IMG/VR virus record: IMGVR_UViG_3300021960_000320
Span: 1-31,179 of that record
Length of the DNA stretch: 31,179 nucleotides
Reading direction: 5' to 3' (one strand)
DNA from: a virus
The stretch's first letter is position 1, and every line of letters begins with the position of its first letter. Shown piece by piece: positions 14,509-21,091 of the stretch. A model generated the notes under the pieces. That model saw only the letters and a list, made by a program, of their open reading frames with translations, had not been told where the DNA came from and did no database searches. Both the position numbers and the translations under genes were made by a program.

Positions 14509-15543
14509 TTATCTTCTACCATATGGGTCGGTTGTGCTAGATGCAGGAACCACTAATTCTGGAGTAACGCCGTATTTCTTTTCGTATAATTTAACAAGAT
14601 TATCTGTTTTCTTTTGTTCTCTTGCTTGTAGCTGCTTAACCTTTTTGTCGCTGGCTCTATGGTATGTCCTTGCTTCTTTTACGTCTTTTTTACCTTCTCT
14701 TTTAAGGACACGCGCTTGTTTGTTGAATGGATTGACGGTTAATCCGCTTGTGGGTACGACCAATTCATGTCCATTTAGACTGTATAACATAGCCAACGCA
14801 GCGGTTGTTGCGGCGGAGTCTGCGGCTCTACCTGTTACAAAGTCGCTTGTATTGGAGTCGCTTTGCACGTCTCCCATACTTCTTTTTAGCCAGCTATTAA
14901 ACAAAGCTCCCCCAGCTAGGCCGAATGCTCCATCGAGTATTCTATTTCCTCCTGTGGATGCGCCACCACCAAGAATAAAGTTTGCTGCTGGGACTACGGA
15001 GCCGGGTGTATGGGCTAAACGGCTCAAGAAACTGCGGCTTCTTTTTTCTTCTTCGTGTCCTTCCTTCATGTTTCTGTTAGACTGCCATGTTGGGGCATAT
15101 GAGCCTCCACCTATACCGGTCATTGACATGAATGGAACGTCATAGAAGTTTCTGGTGTTTGTTCCGTCTACTTGTCTATATCCGTCTCTTCCGATTATTG
15201 AACCTCCTCCACTAACGGTTCTTTCTGCGATGTATGGTAATCTATGGTTTTTACCGTCTGCACTATTCTTTTTACCCAGCCATCTTTCGTAGGCTATTGG
15301 ACCAAGTGTTCTGATGTCGGTATATCCTTGTAGTGGGTGTGCTTCTCTGTATACGTTTTGTGCTTCACGCATTACTGCGAACTCCTCAAGTGTTGGGTAT
15401 CCTCTTGGTGTGAGGTATACCTGACTCAGGTCTTGATAGACATTAGGTGCTGTGCGCTCAAGATTATTTCTTGTTTGCTGCGCTATACGTTCAAGGCGGC
15501 GAAGCTCTTTCTCGTTTCTACGAAGTGTCTTATTCTTTGGCAT
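14509..15543 (-). CDS. Gly/Ala-rich, possibly virion-associated protein (344 aa)
   Basis: No family is recognised. The N-terminal 60 residues are a charged helix (KNKTLRRNEKELRRLERIAQ). The middle contains RTVSGGGSIIGRDGYRQ. At about 200-280 comes a Gly/Ala/Ser-rich stretch with ILGGGASTGGNR and TGRAADSAATTAALAML. The C-terminus returns to charged helix. Such Gly/Ala-rich cores occur in ejected internal virion proteins, but this is only a suggestion. The ATG at 15543 (MPKNKT) was chosen over an upstream in-frame start that would run into the tRNA. A TATCTTTG box ends only 4 nt before this ATG. Confidence 0.65.
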   Translation of the reverse strand: MPKNKTLRRNEKELRRLERIAQQTRNNLERTAPNVYQDLSQVYLTPRGYPTLEEFAVMREAQNVYREAHPLQGYTDIRTLGPIAYERWLGKKNSADGKNHRLPYIAERTVSGGGSIIGRDGYRQVDGTNTRNFYDVPFMSMTGIGGGSYAPTWQSNRNMKEGHEEEKRSRSFLSRLAHTPGSVVPAANFILGGGASTGGNRILDGAFGLAGGALFNSWLKRSMGDVQSDSNTSDFVTGRAADSAATTAALAMLYSLNGHELVVPTSGLTVNPFNKQARVLKREGKKDVKEARTYHRASDKKVKQLQAREQKKTDNLVKLYEKKYGVTPELVVPASSTTDPYGRR

Positions 15544-15547
15544 AAAA

Positions 15548-15555
15548 CAAAGATA
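15548..15555 (-). promoter_or_regulatory. TATCTTTG box abutting the 344-aa gene start
   Basis: An exact TAnnTTTG match on the minus strand ending 4 nt upstream of the ATG at 15543. If used, transcription would begin at or next to the start codon (a leaderless message). The tRNA-Arg lies just upstream, so read-through from there is an alternative. No -33 TTG at the usual spacing. Confidence 0.3.
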
Positions 15556-15573
15556 CAAATTTAGACAATTCAG

Positions 15574-15647
15574 TACCCCTGGCTGGACTCGAACCAGCAA
15601 CCTACGCTTTAGAAGAGCGTTGCACTATCCGATTGTGCTACAGGGGC
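15574..15647 (-). tRNA. tRNA-Arg (anticodon TCT)
   Basis: On the minus strand a full cloverleaf can be drawn. The acceptor GCCCCTG pairs with CAGGGGT (first pair G-U). The D-stem is GCAC/GTGC. The anticodon stem ACGCT/AGCGT has the loop CTTCTAA, anticodon TCT. The T-stem is GCTGG/CCAGC with loop TTCGAGT, and the discriminator is A. CCA is not encoded. It would read AGA codons. Confidence 0.93.
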
Positions 15648-15665
15648 ATTTGGCCCCTCTATGTC

Positions 15666-15860
15666 TTAGAGCATATTACTCGGCTCGTCATAACAAACCA
15701 TGATAGCCCAGATTCCCCAGCCAAGCATCAAGTAGTGATGGCCCTGTATGGTTTTGTCTGTGCTAAAGCTTATTATCGGCAAGAGAAAAAACTCACCTTG
15801 ACAATACAAAACATGAGTTTTGAACTTTTTTAGCATTAGAGTTGTGTATTTAGAAAACAT
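15666..15860 (-). CDS. Small hydrophobic, possibly membrane protein (64 aa)
   Basis: A hydrophobic small protein with two candidate membrane stretches: GEFFLLPIISFSTD (about 22-35) and YLMLGWGIWAIMVCYDEP (about 43-60). The start may be the ATG at 15860 (MFSKYTT) or at 15836 (MLKKFKTH). No family is recognised with certainty, but the composition and Trp-containing helix look like a real small phage membrane protein. It lies upstream of the tRNA-Arg on the same strand. Confidence 0.5.
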   Translation of the reverse strand: MFSKYTTLMLKKFKTHVLYCQGEFFLLPIISFSTDKTIQGHHYLMLGWGIWAIMVCYDEPSNML

Positions 15861-16024
15861 TGTTTTATTAGCTAAGCTATAACTAATATATACAGTATAG
15901 TATATAAGTGTGGGTATAATTTCATTTTGTACATCCCAAATAATATAACTAATTGATAATCAGATATAGAACCGGTACGTGTTATCCGACTCCGGATAAT
16001 CCGTATACGGTTTACCAGTACTGG
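15861..16024. other. Intergenic palindrome cluster
   Basis: No gene is seen here. The left part is AT-rich with TATA repeats (15886-15910). The right part is a cluster of palindromes: ACCGGT (15971-15976), the stem TTATCCG/CGGATAA with loop ACTC (15982-15999), CCGTATACGG (16001-16010), and ACCAGTACTGGT (16014-16025, running into the stop of the GroES-like gene). This looks like a protein-binding or replication site rather than a terminator, since no T run follows on either strand. Confidence 0.6.
15985..16010 (-). repeat. 26-bp dispersed element, copy A
   Basis: On the minus strand this reads CCGTATACGGAT, then TAT, then CCGGAGTCGGA. The plus-strand segment 27012-27037 reads the same except AAA in place of TAT, giving 24/26 identity in opposite orientation 11 kb away. 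Copy A lies in the intergenic palindrome cluster and copy B inside the replication-initiator gene, so a shared binding protein, perhaps the initiator, is plausible. Confidence 0.75.
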
Positions 16025-16606
16025 TTATCCGTCTATCCACGTCTCTAGAACACCGTCAATTGCGTCTGCATCCATAACGTAGACCTCTTGGCCCTCTATG
16101 AGGTTTTCAAAGGCATAGCGTGAGTGAAAGAATACCTTCTTTCCTATCATGTCTTCATCAGGGTGGCATAAAATAAGCCCCTGTATCTCGCTTTTGCGTG
16201 GTTGTTCTAGTGAGTGCAGTAGACTCGTGAGCATTTTAGGCTCATGGATATAAGGCAATACAGCCACTTTATTGTTTAGGCTGGTCATCTTGCCTGCATC
16301 ATCAACCTTAAAAAACGCCATATCGCTTGGAACAAGCAAATAATTGTCGTCATCTATCCGTTGCATGGCATCTTCCATCTCAACACAGGTATAATGGAAA
16401 TACAATTTATCTCCACTGGATACCTCAGACCCTCTAAATGATGCGTGTACCTTGCCGTATATCTTGGCATGCCATGTTGGCTTGTAAGATGGGTCTAGGA
16501 ATAGCTTAGAGCCGTTCTCCAAGACTTTCTCTCTCTCGTAAGGGTCTCGCCCTATATCAACTATTAAACGCCTCCCTGCGCCTAAAATTGCCTTGCTAAT
16601 GTCCAT
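16025..16606 (-). CDS. GroES-like co-chaperonin with two Cpn10-like folds (193 aa)
   Basis: Probable co-chaperonin that caps host GroEL to help fold phage proteins such as capsid. The C-terminal half matches GroES closely in pattern: NKVAVLPYIHEP, a variable region where the mobile loop would lie, QGLILCHPDEDMIGKKVFF, then EGQEVYVMDADAIDGVLE (compare the G-E-x-x-IM-x-x-x-DI-x-x-IE end of GroES). The N-terminal half repeats the layout: GSKLFLDPSYKP, AKIYGKV, SSGDKLYFHYTCVE, DDDNYLLVPSDMAFFKV. At 193 aa it is twice the usual 97. The ATG at 16606 was chosen; the frame extends to an ATG at 16660. It is the first leftward gene beside the divergent control region. Confidence 0.7.
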   Translation of the reverse strand: MDISKAILGAGRRLIVDIGRDPYEREKVLENGSKLFLDPSYKPTWHAKIYGKVHASFRGSEVSSGDKLYFHYTCVEMEDAMQRIDDDNYLLVPSDMAFFKVDDAGKMTSLNNKVAVLPYIHEPKMLTSLLHSLEQPRKSEIQGLILCHPDEDMIGKKVFFHSRYAFENLIEGQEVYVMDADAIDGVLETWIDG

Positions 16607-17158
16607 TGGAAATTTTACTGTAAAAAAACAAACTTGATACTCTAGAGCCAAATTAAACATAAAACCCTAATAACCAAACAAAAAACACCCCTAGGCTACC
16701 GGGTGGGGTAACTATAACTAGTTGGGGGGTCACGCCCGCGCCGCGGACTCACCTACCCGCAGGGGGTACCCCGCGCAAGGCCTTTGGCCGGCGTGCAGTA
16801 CCCAAGCCAAACTTTTTGCTCTGTCTAAAGCCGGAATAGCCAAGGTATTGGCTAAAACTGGGTTAGAACTGACTGAAGCCGGGGATTGGCCGACCAAACC
16901 GACGGAGATATTGGGAAAATAGACTTCGTCTAAAACCACAATAACACCCCCTCCAACCTCGGCTCTCGCTTCGCGTGCCAAACTGCGTTGCATAATGCGC
17001 TCGGTTTAGCGGGCGAAGCCCTGCGCGCCTGAGGCTCTTGTCCTATCCTTTCCCCTATTATCCCCTTTCCTTCCCTCGATTTGGATTGTATTGGAAACTT
17101 TCCGTATCTTTGCTCTGTTCACTCGGAACACTGCTTTTCACTTAACACATACACACAC
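16607..17158. other. Divergent control region, GC-rich and hairpin-rich
   Basis: About 550 nt without a convincing gene, between the leftward GroES-like gene and the rightward lysine-rich gene. The stretch about 16690-17040 is visibly richer in G+C than the rest. It contains CACCC/GGGTG (16687-16706), AACTA/TAGTT (16700-16714), GGGGTACCCC (16764-16773), TAGCCAA/TTGGCTA with loop GGTA (16837-16854), TAGAC/GTCTA with loop TTC (16920-16932) and GGGC/GCCC with loop GAA (near 17010). A pyrimidine-rich tract follows at 17036-17080, then the promoter. Candidate roles are an origin, a structured RNA or a regulatory hub. Confidence 0.55.
17080..17112 (+). promoter_or_regulatory. Bacteroidota-type promoter for the early region
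   Basis: TTTG at 17080-17083 (-33) is followed by a 21-nt spacer and TATCTTTG at 17105-17112 (-7, full match to TAnnTTTG). The leader to the ATG at 17159 is about 40 nt and ends in a CA-rich segment. Best promoter for the rightward early transcript. Confidence 0.7.
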
Positions 17159-17560
17159 ATGAAAGCACACACAAAAGCCCCCAAGACAACTGCCGCTAAA
17201 TCTGCTAAAGCAGACAACAAGTCACAAGACCTTAAACTGCCCTTGGCAGTTTATCTGCGGTATCGTTACCGATTGGCCTTACAGGCCAATAACCTTGGCA
17301 AAGCCAAAGGTTTAGCCAACAGGTTGGCTAAAATGGACGAGCAATTAGTGGTAAAAGGTGAAACCTTTACCACTAATGCCGGGGCACTCAAGTTTCAGGA
17401 GTCTTTACAGACTCCGAAAGCCACGAAGGCAAAGACTTCTACGAAGTCTAAACCTGCTTCTACGAAGCAGACTCATAATCTTAAGGACCTTGTCCTTGAG
17501 ATTATGGCACTGAACATCGACATGGCTGACAAGGCAACTTTGCTTGCAAAGTTGGTTTAA
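17159..17560 (+). CDS. Lysine/alanine-rich protein encoded by a hairpin array (133 aa)
   Basis: Basic protein of unknown function. The N-terminus is KAHTKAPKTTAAKSAKADNK, the middle is helical (VYLRYRYRLALQANNLGKAK), residues about 85-105 hold a second Lys/Thr/Ser-rich linker, and a hydrophobic helix ends the protein (LKDLVLEIMALNIDMADKATLL). It may bind nucleic acid. The ATG at 17159 fits the promoter; an in-frame upstream ATG at 17081 lies inside the promoter and is rejected. Its DNA is extraordinary: from 17201 to 17553 nearly every segment is one arm of a perfect or near-perfect short hairpin. It is followed by a strong terminator, so it is probably a separate early transcript. Confidence 0.75.
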   Translation: MKAHTKAPKTTAAKSAKADNKSQDLKLPLAVYLRYRYRLALQANNLGKAKGLANRLAKMDEQLVVKGETFTTNAGALKFQESLQTPKATKAKTSTKSKPASTKQTHNLKDLVLEIMALNIDMADKATLLAKLV

Positions 17561-17598
17561 GTCTAATGATGGCACAAAGAGGGAGGCTAACGCCTCCC
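17201..17598 (+). repeat. Tandem array of 13 stem-loops within and after the Lys-rich gene
   Basis: Stems and loops in order: TCTGC/GCAGA (17201-17214); TAAACTGCC/GGCAGTTTA (17233-17253); CGGTA/TACCG (17258-17271); ATTGGCCT/AGGCCAAT (17272-17290); a 9-bp stem with one bulge (17291-17312); TTTAGCCAA/TTGGCTAAA (17311-17332); a 15-bp stem with one bulged A (17344-17377); GGAGTCT/AGACTCC (17398-17415); AGACTTC/GAAGTCT (17433-17449); CTGCTTC/GAAGCAG (17454-17470); a 15-bp stem with one G-U pair (17474-17506); AACTTTGC/GCAAAGTT (17536-17553); then the terminator stem (17581-17598). Loops are 2-4 nt, often TAC or TTAC. Stems and loops cover roughly 70% of 17233-17553. Confidence 0.9.
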
Positions 17599-17605
17599 TT
17601 TTTTT
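17581..17605 (+). terminator. Intrinsic terminator after the Lys-rich gene
   Basis: GGGAGGC (17581-17587), loop TAAC, GCCTCCC (17592-17598), then seven T residues. Textbook rho-independent terminator 20 nt after the stop codon. Confidence 0.92.
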
Positions 17606-17646
17606 ATGTCTAATGATTAACAAAACCCCTTAAAACCCCCCTTAAC

Positions 17647-17880
17647 ATGGCACAAAAATCAGCCACCCCTAACTCAAAAAAGTCACATCAGATGACTTCA
17701 AAGAAGTGCAACACAATCATGGAAGCCATCCATTGGTTCTCTTTGATTACTGCTGCGATTGTATTCTTATTGACAGCATGGTGCTTTCATAACGAAGTTA
17801 TTGGCGAGTCAGTCACTCTTGGACTACTCGCGAATTCTTTGATGTTCACCTGTGTTGCCATCATCACTAACCCTAAATAA
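17647..17880 (+). CDS. Small two-helix membrane protein (77 aa)
   Basis: The N-terminal 24 residues are polar and basic (MAQKSATPNSKKSHQMTSKK). Two membrane helices follow: about 27-46 (AIHWFSLITAAIVFLLTAWC) and about 54-73 (VTLGLLANSLMFTCVAII). No family is recognised. It lies between the terminator and the AAA+ gene, followed by a GTCTAATGA nonamer (17883-17891). It could be a membrane partner of the ATPase module downstream. Confidence 0.7.
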   Translation: MAQKSATPNSKKSHQMTSKKCNTIMEAIHWFSLITAAIVFLLTAWCFHNEVIGESVTLGLLANSLMFTCVAIITNPK

Positions 17881-17945
17881 TAGTCTAATGAAAGCAGGTT
17901 AAAGTTGGACACCTTAAAGGACAACAAATCAAATCTCAATGAATC

Positions 17946-19436
17946 ATGAAGTACATTCTCAATTTGGCCAACGGCCAGCAATTCAAAGGAAAGAATCTTG
18001 ATGAGGTTCTCCGGAAAAGCGGCTTGCATACAGCAAGCGGTAGACTTACCAAGAGTCAAGCCCTCGATAGGATTTTAAGAAACAACGGCATGTTGTTTCA
18101 GTTGGATTCTAAAAGAGATTGGCAACAAATCAAGTCAGCCAAAGACTTTCAGTCCGGAGGACAAACCGGAACCCGTCAAGAAGAAGAACTAATTCAACAA
18201 GAAGGTGGAGGTTCATCTGCCGAATCAAAAGATGGACAACAAAAACAACAACCCATGACCATAACAGAACAAGTCAAACAAGAATTGAAGCAATCTCCGG
18301 AGGACAGAAAGTCTAAAATGGATGAACTCAAAGAAGAATCGGCAATCATGCAGAATGCTAAAGAGTCATCCGAGGAAGACATGAAGAGGTCTATTGAAGA
18401 ACGCGAAGAAAAAATGTCAAAGAAGAAGCAACTTGAAGAGGCCGGACTTTGGGATGATGAAGAAATGAAGCCCCTTACTCAAAAGATTCAGAGTAGTATT
18501 TCTGAATTGAGTGATGAGATAGACCGCCATTCGGATATGGTAGACCATTATGCTCAACGACATCAAGATATTCTAAAAGAGTTAAGAGAACTTGAAGAGG
18601 CTCCGGAGGAGCAACCAAGCGGAGTTGTTGTCGGTGAACGACAAGAGCATCCAATGCAGTCAAGACTTATTCGGAAATGCAAGGCAGTTCAAATGGCTCA
18701 ATCATCTAATCAAGATGCTTTGTATCCTATGCTTGTCGGCCCAGCCGGTTCCGGTAAGACTACGGCAGCGCGTAATGTGTCTTTGACTTTGTTCGGTGAC
18801 GATGCTATTGCCGAGGGCAAGTTTGGTATGCTATCTCTCAATGAAGAATCAGAAAAGAGCGAAGGCTTTGGCTTTATCAGTCCGATAGACAAGATGTATA
18901 AGTCTACTGACTTCCGTAGAATCTATGAGAATGGCGGTGTGTTTCTGCTCGATGAGATTGATGCTTCCAATGCTAACACATTGACCTCTTTGAATGCTGC
19001 GATATCAGCCCCCTATGCTTCCTTCCCCGACAAAGTCGTGGCTCGTCATAAAGACTTTGTCTTGATAGCCGCCGCTAATACCTTCGGTAATGGTGCCGAT
19101 GGTTTGTATGTTGGTCGTAACGAATTGGATGCTGCATCAAGAGATAGATTCTCTACGATGGTCTGGAATTATGATTGGGATGGTGTTCGTGCTGCTCGAC
19201 CAAAACATAAAGCGGTCGTTACTCTTATTGAATCTTTGTCTAAAGCGGCTCTTAAACTTGAGATGCAACACATCATCTCTCCTCGTGCTGCCTTGTTTGC
19301 TCCGTACTTATTAGAGTCTGGTGATACAATGTGGGATGTCCTTCAAGACTGCGTGTTCAAAGGACTACCTAACGATGACCAACGCACTCTTATTCAAGAA
19401 GCCGAATTGTCTATTACCGAACTTCGTAACATGTAA
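17946..19436 (+). CDS. MoxR/CbbQ-like AAA+ ATPase (496 aa)
   Basis: ATP-driven remodelling enzyme. The N-terminal 60 residues form a small domain (MKYILNLANGQQFKGK and following). Residues about 60-220 are a highly charged Glu/Lys/Gln-rich coiled coil. The AAA+ module contains Walker A GPAGSGKTT (about 263-271), Walker B VFLLDEIDAS (about 332-341), sensor-1 AAANTFGNG (about 375-383) and arginine-finger region ASRDRF (about 396-401). The motif style (LDEID, AAANT, DRF) is that of MoxR/CbbQ ATPases, which usually work with a VWA-domain partner; the next gene may be that partner. Both are followed by another small membrane protein gene. Confidence 0.88.
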   Translation: MKYILNLANGQQFKGKNLDEVLRKSGLHTASGRLTKSQALDRILRNNGMLFQLDSKRDWQQIKSAKDFQSGGQTGTRQEEELIQQEGGGSSAESKDGQQKQQPMTITEQVKQELKQSPEDRKSKMDELKEESAIMQNAKESSEEDMKRSIEEREEKMSKKKQLEEAGLWDDEEMKPLTQKIQSSISELSDEIDRHSDMVDHYAQRHQDILKELRELEEAPEEQPSGVVVGERQEHPMQSRLIRKCKAVQMAQSSNQDALYPMLVGPAGSGKTTAARNVSLTLFGDDAIAEGKFGMLSLNEESEKSEGFGFISPIDKMYKSTDFRRIYENGGVFLLDEIDASNANTLTSLNAAISAPYASFPDKVVARHKDFVLIAAANTFGNGADGLYVGRNELDAASRDRFSTMVWNYDWDGVRAARPKHKAVVTLIESLSKAALKLEMQHIISPRAALFAPYLLESGDTMWDVLQDCVFKGLPNDDQRTLIQEAELSITELRNM

Positions 19437-19439
19437 TCT

Positions 19440-20300
19440 ATGGAAGTCTATAATAAAGTCTATGATACGCCATTGGAATTTTTCCAATTCTGCAAAGCAA
19501 ATGCTTTACCGAACTACTCAAGTCACGAGAGGGAACAAAGTCGCACTGAATTCACAGGCACTAAATCTTTTGAAGAGGCAGTAAGTCTTATTGATAAAGG
19601 ATGGGAGCCAAGCAAGATGAAGTCTATGTCTAATAGAATCACTCTGCGTTCAGTCAAACAAAGAATGAAACTAAAGCGTGACAACTATGGCGGTACTCTT
19701 TTGATTGATAGATATACTCAAGGAATTGACAAGTCATTCCGAAGAAAGTATCGCTCTCCAAAGGAAGACAAGCATGTAACTATTGCTATCGAAATCAATG
19801 AAACAGGTAACATGACAATCAATCAGATATTCTTGAAGGCTTGTGTTGTTTCATCTATCGTTGAGAATCTACGATTGCAGAATGTTTCTTGCAGTATCTA
19901 TGGATACTTTGCCATTGCTGATGTTGGTGAAAAGTTCGGCTTAAGCGAGGTTGTACCAATCAAAAGACGCAACGAGAAACTCCAACTCTATAAACTTGGC
20001 GCAATGCTTCACCCTTCTTGCTTCCGTAGACTTTACTTCGGTAGACTTGAGAACGGCAGCAAAGCAAGTGACAACCCAATAAGTCACATGAAAGACTTTG
20101 TCTTTGGAGGTTCTTATGGTTGCGCTAACTCAACACTATCTGCTAAGACTAAAAGTCTTGTGAGCGAAGTGGCAAGGGATGAACGAGTCCTTTACATACC
20201 TCAAATTAGACTTGCAAAGTTTAGTCTACATGATGAGGAGGATGCCACCAAGTGGGTCAATGACTTCGTACAAACTGCAAATGCTATGTTCAATGAATAG
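19440..20300 (+). CDS. Possible VWA-like partner of the AAA+ ATPase (286 aa)
   Basis: It starts 3 nt after the ATPase stop, so the two are almost certainly co-expressed. Residues about 55-90 are a basic region. A Rossmann-like alternation follows: KHVTIAIEINETGNM (about 116-130), a helix, then VSCSIYGYFAIADVG (about 149-163), and later strands near 206-235 with FGGSYGCANSTLSAKT. This resembles VWA-like proteins that pair with MoxR ATPases, but the first strand reads IEINETGN and lacks the canonical DxSxS MIDAS, so metal binding may be lost. VWA assignment is an inference from pairing and secondary-structure pattern. Confidence 0.6.
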   Translation: MEVYNKVYDTPLEFFQFCKANALPNYSSHEREQSRTEFTGTKSFEEAVSLIDKGWEPSKMKSMSNRITLRSVKQRMKLKRDNYGGTLLIDRYTQGIDKSFRRKYRSPKEDKHVTIAIEINETGNMTINQIFLKACVVSSIVENLRLQNVSCSIYGYFAIADVGEKFGLSEVVPIKRRNEKLQLYKLGAMLHPSCFRRLYFGRLENGSKASDNPISHMKDFVFGGSYGCANSTLSAKTKSLVSEVARDERVLYIPQIRLAKFSLHDEEDATKWVNDFVQTANAMFNE

Positions 20301-20502
20301 ATTCAAAAGAAGGTATCGGCTTGCAGCCGGAGCGATAGCAATAGTGTTGGTTTATGTGGCCTCTAAATCATTAGAGGCTGCATCCAATGCTGCATCCTAC
20401 CACAATCAAGTAAGATGGGACATGGTGTACAATGTTCAAGCATTCATTTGCCTTTGTGCATCACTGATTCTTGTCTATAGTTTATTCTCTAATTCTAAAT
20501 GA
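20293..20502 (+). CDS. Small two-helix membrane protein (69 aa)
   Basis: Begins MNRFKRRYRLAAGAIAIVLVY with a basic N-terminus and a first membrane helix (about 10-24). A second helix lies at about 47-64 (VQAFICLCASLILVYSL). It overlaps the VWA-like gene by 8 nt. The first in-frame ATG at 20281 would add four residues. With the 77-aa protein upstream, the ATPase pair is flanked by two membrane proteins. Confidence 0.65.
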   Translation: MNRFKRRYRLAAGAIAIVLVYVASKSLEAASNAASYHNQVRWDMVYNVQAFICLCASLILVYSLFSNSK

Positions 20503-20554
20503 TAGGGCAAGTCATTCCCCTAATTCAAGAATGGCAATTCAAATTTCTATTATC

Positions 20555-21076
20555 ATGTCTAAAGAATCAATTGAAAACGAAATCAAGTACAAAGCATTCC
20601 TCGGTGCATACGAGCATAATCTTGATGATGCTATTAAAAAATTCAAGGAGCCAAAGGCCGGTGTAGACTTTGAGCACTTCCTTCCAAAGATGGAAGAAGC
20701 AGTAGAGCAATGGCTTGGCGCACCACTCATGGACTTTATCTTGCACCGAGTCGAGTTGAAGCCAAACAAAGTATCTCGCGCTTCAGTCTATTTGAACTTG
20801 TCATTGATTAAAAGTTGGCAATACAACATGGATAGCATTGGTGCTAACGATGTAGACTTACTTCCAGTCAGTGAGGTTAAAAGTCTATTTGAGCAAGCCG
20901 TGTTTATTTCCGTAGGCTTTGCAATCCTTACTGATATGCTATTTAGGAATAAAAAACATAAGGACAACATTGACAAGGAAATTGACGCTTATGTTAAAAA
21001 GTCTATGGATGAAATATCTACTGATGACTTAATGTCTATGCTTGGTCTTGGCGAATCAACTGATAATCAAGAATAA
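20555..21076 (+). CDS. Unknown helical protein (173 aa)
   Basis: I do not recognise this protein. It is helical, beginning MSKESIENEIKYKAFLGAYEH, with an amphipathic stretch SLFEQAVFISVGFAILTDMLF (about 114-134) that is hydrophobic but probably buried rather than membrane-spanning. It ends in an acidic tail DDLMSMLGLGESTDNQE. ATG 20555 was chosen because the upstream extension (from 20471 or 20531) looks non-native. Confidence 0.65.
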   Translation: MSKESIENEIKYKAFLGAYEHNLDDAIKKFKEPKAGVDFEHFLPKMEEAVEQWLGAPLMDFILHRVELKPNKVSRASVYLNLSLIKSWQYNMDSIGANDVDLLPVSEVKSLFEQAVFISVGFAILTDMLFRNKKHKDNIDKEIDAYVKKSMDEISTDDLMSMLGLGESTDNQE

Positions 21077-21091
21077 TAAATACCAATTCTA

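Noticed and set aside
14486-15145. 219-aa plus-strand frame opposite the 344-aa gene
   Set aside because: Leu/Ser/Pro/Cys-rich translation typical of antisense reading; the minus-strand frame has normal composition and clean spacing to its neighbours.
16722-16922. 66-aa plus-strand frame in the GC-rich control region
   Set aside because: The first half (Arg/Ala/Pro-rich) is not protein-like. The second half (KAGIAKVLAKTGLELTEAGD) looks more natural and might be a remnant, but its DNA is hairpin-forming and there is no start context, so it was not called.
17081-17158. Upstream extension of the Lys-rich protein
   Set aside because: The extension would begin inside the -33/-7 promoter region, so the ATG at 17159 is the only sensible start.
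17201-17598. CRISPR array
   Set aside because: The repeats are inverted within each unit and differ in sequence from unit to unit; there is no conserved direct repeat with unique spacers and no cas gene.
18119-18382. Small alternative frames on both strands inside the AAA+ gene
   Set aside because: They reflect the low-complexity Glu/Lys/Gln coding region (AAA- and GAA-rich DNA) and have no independent start signals.
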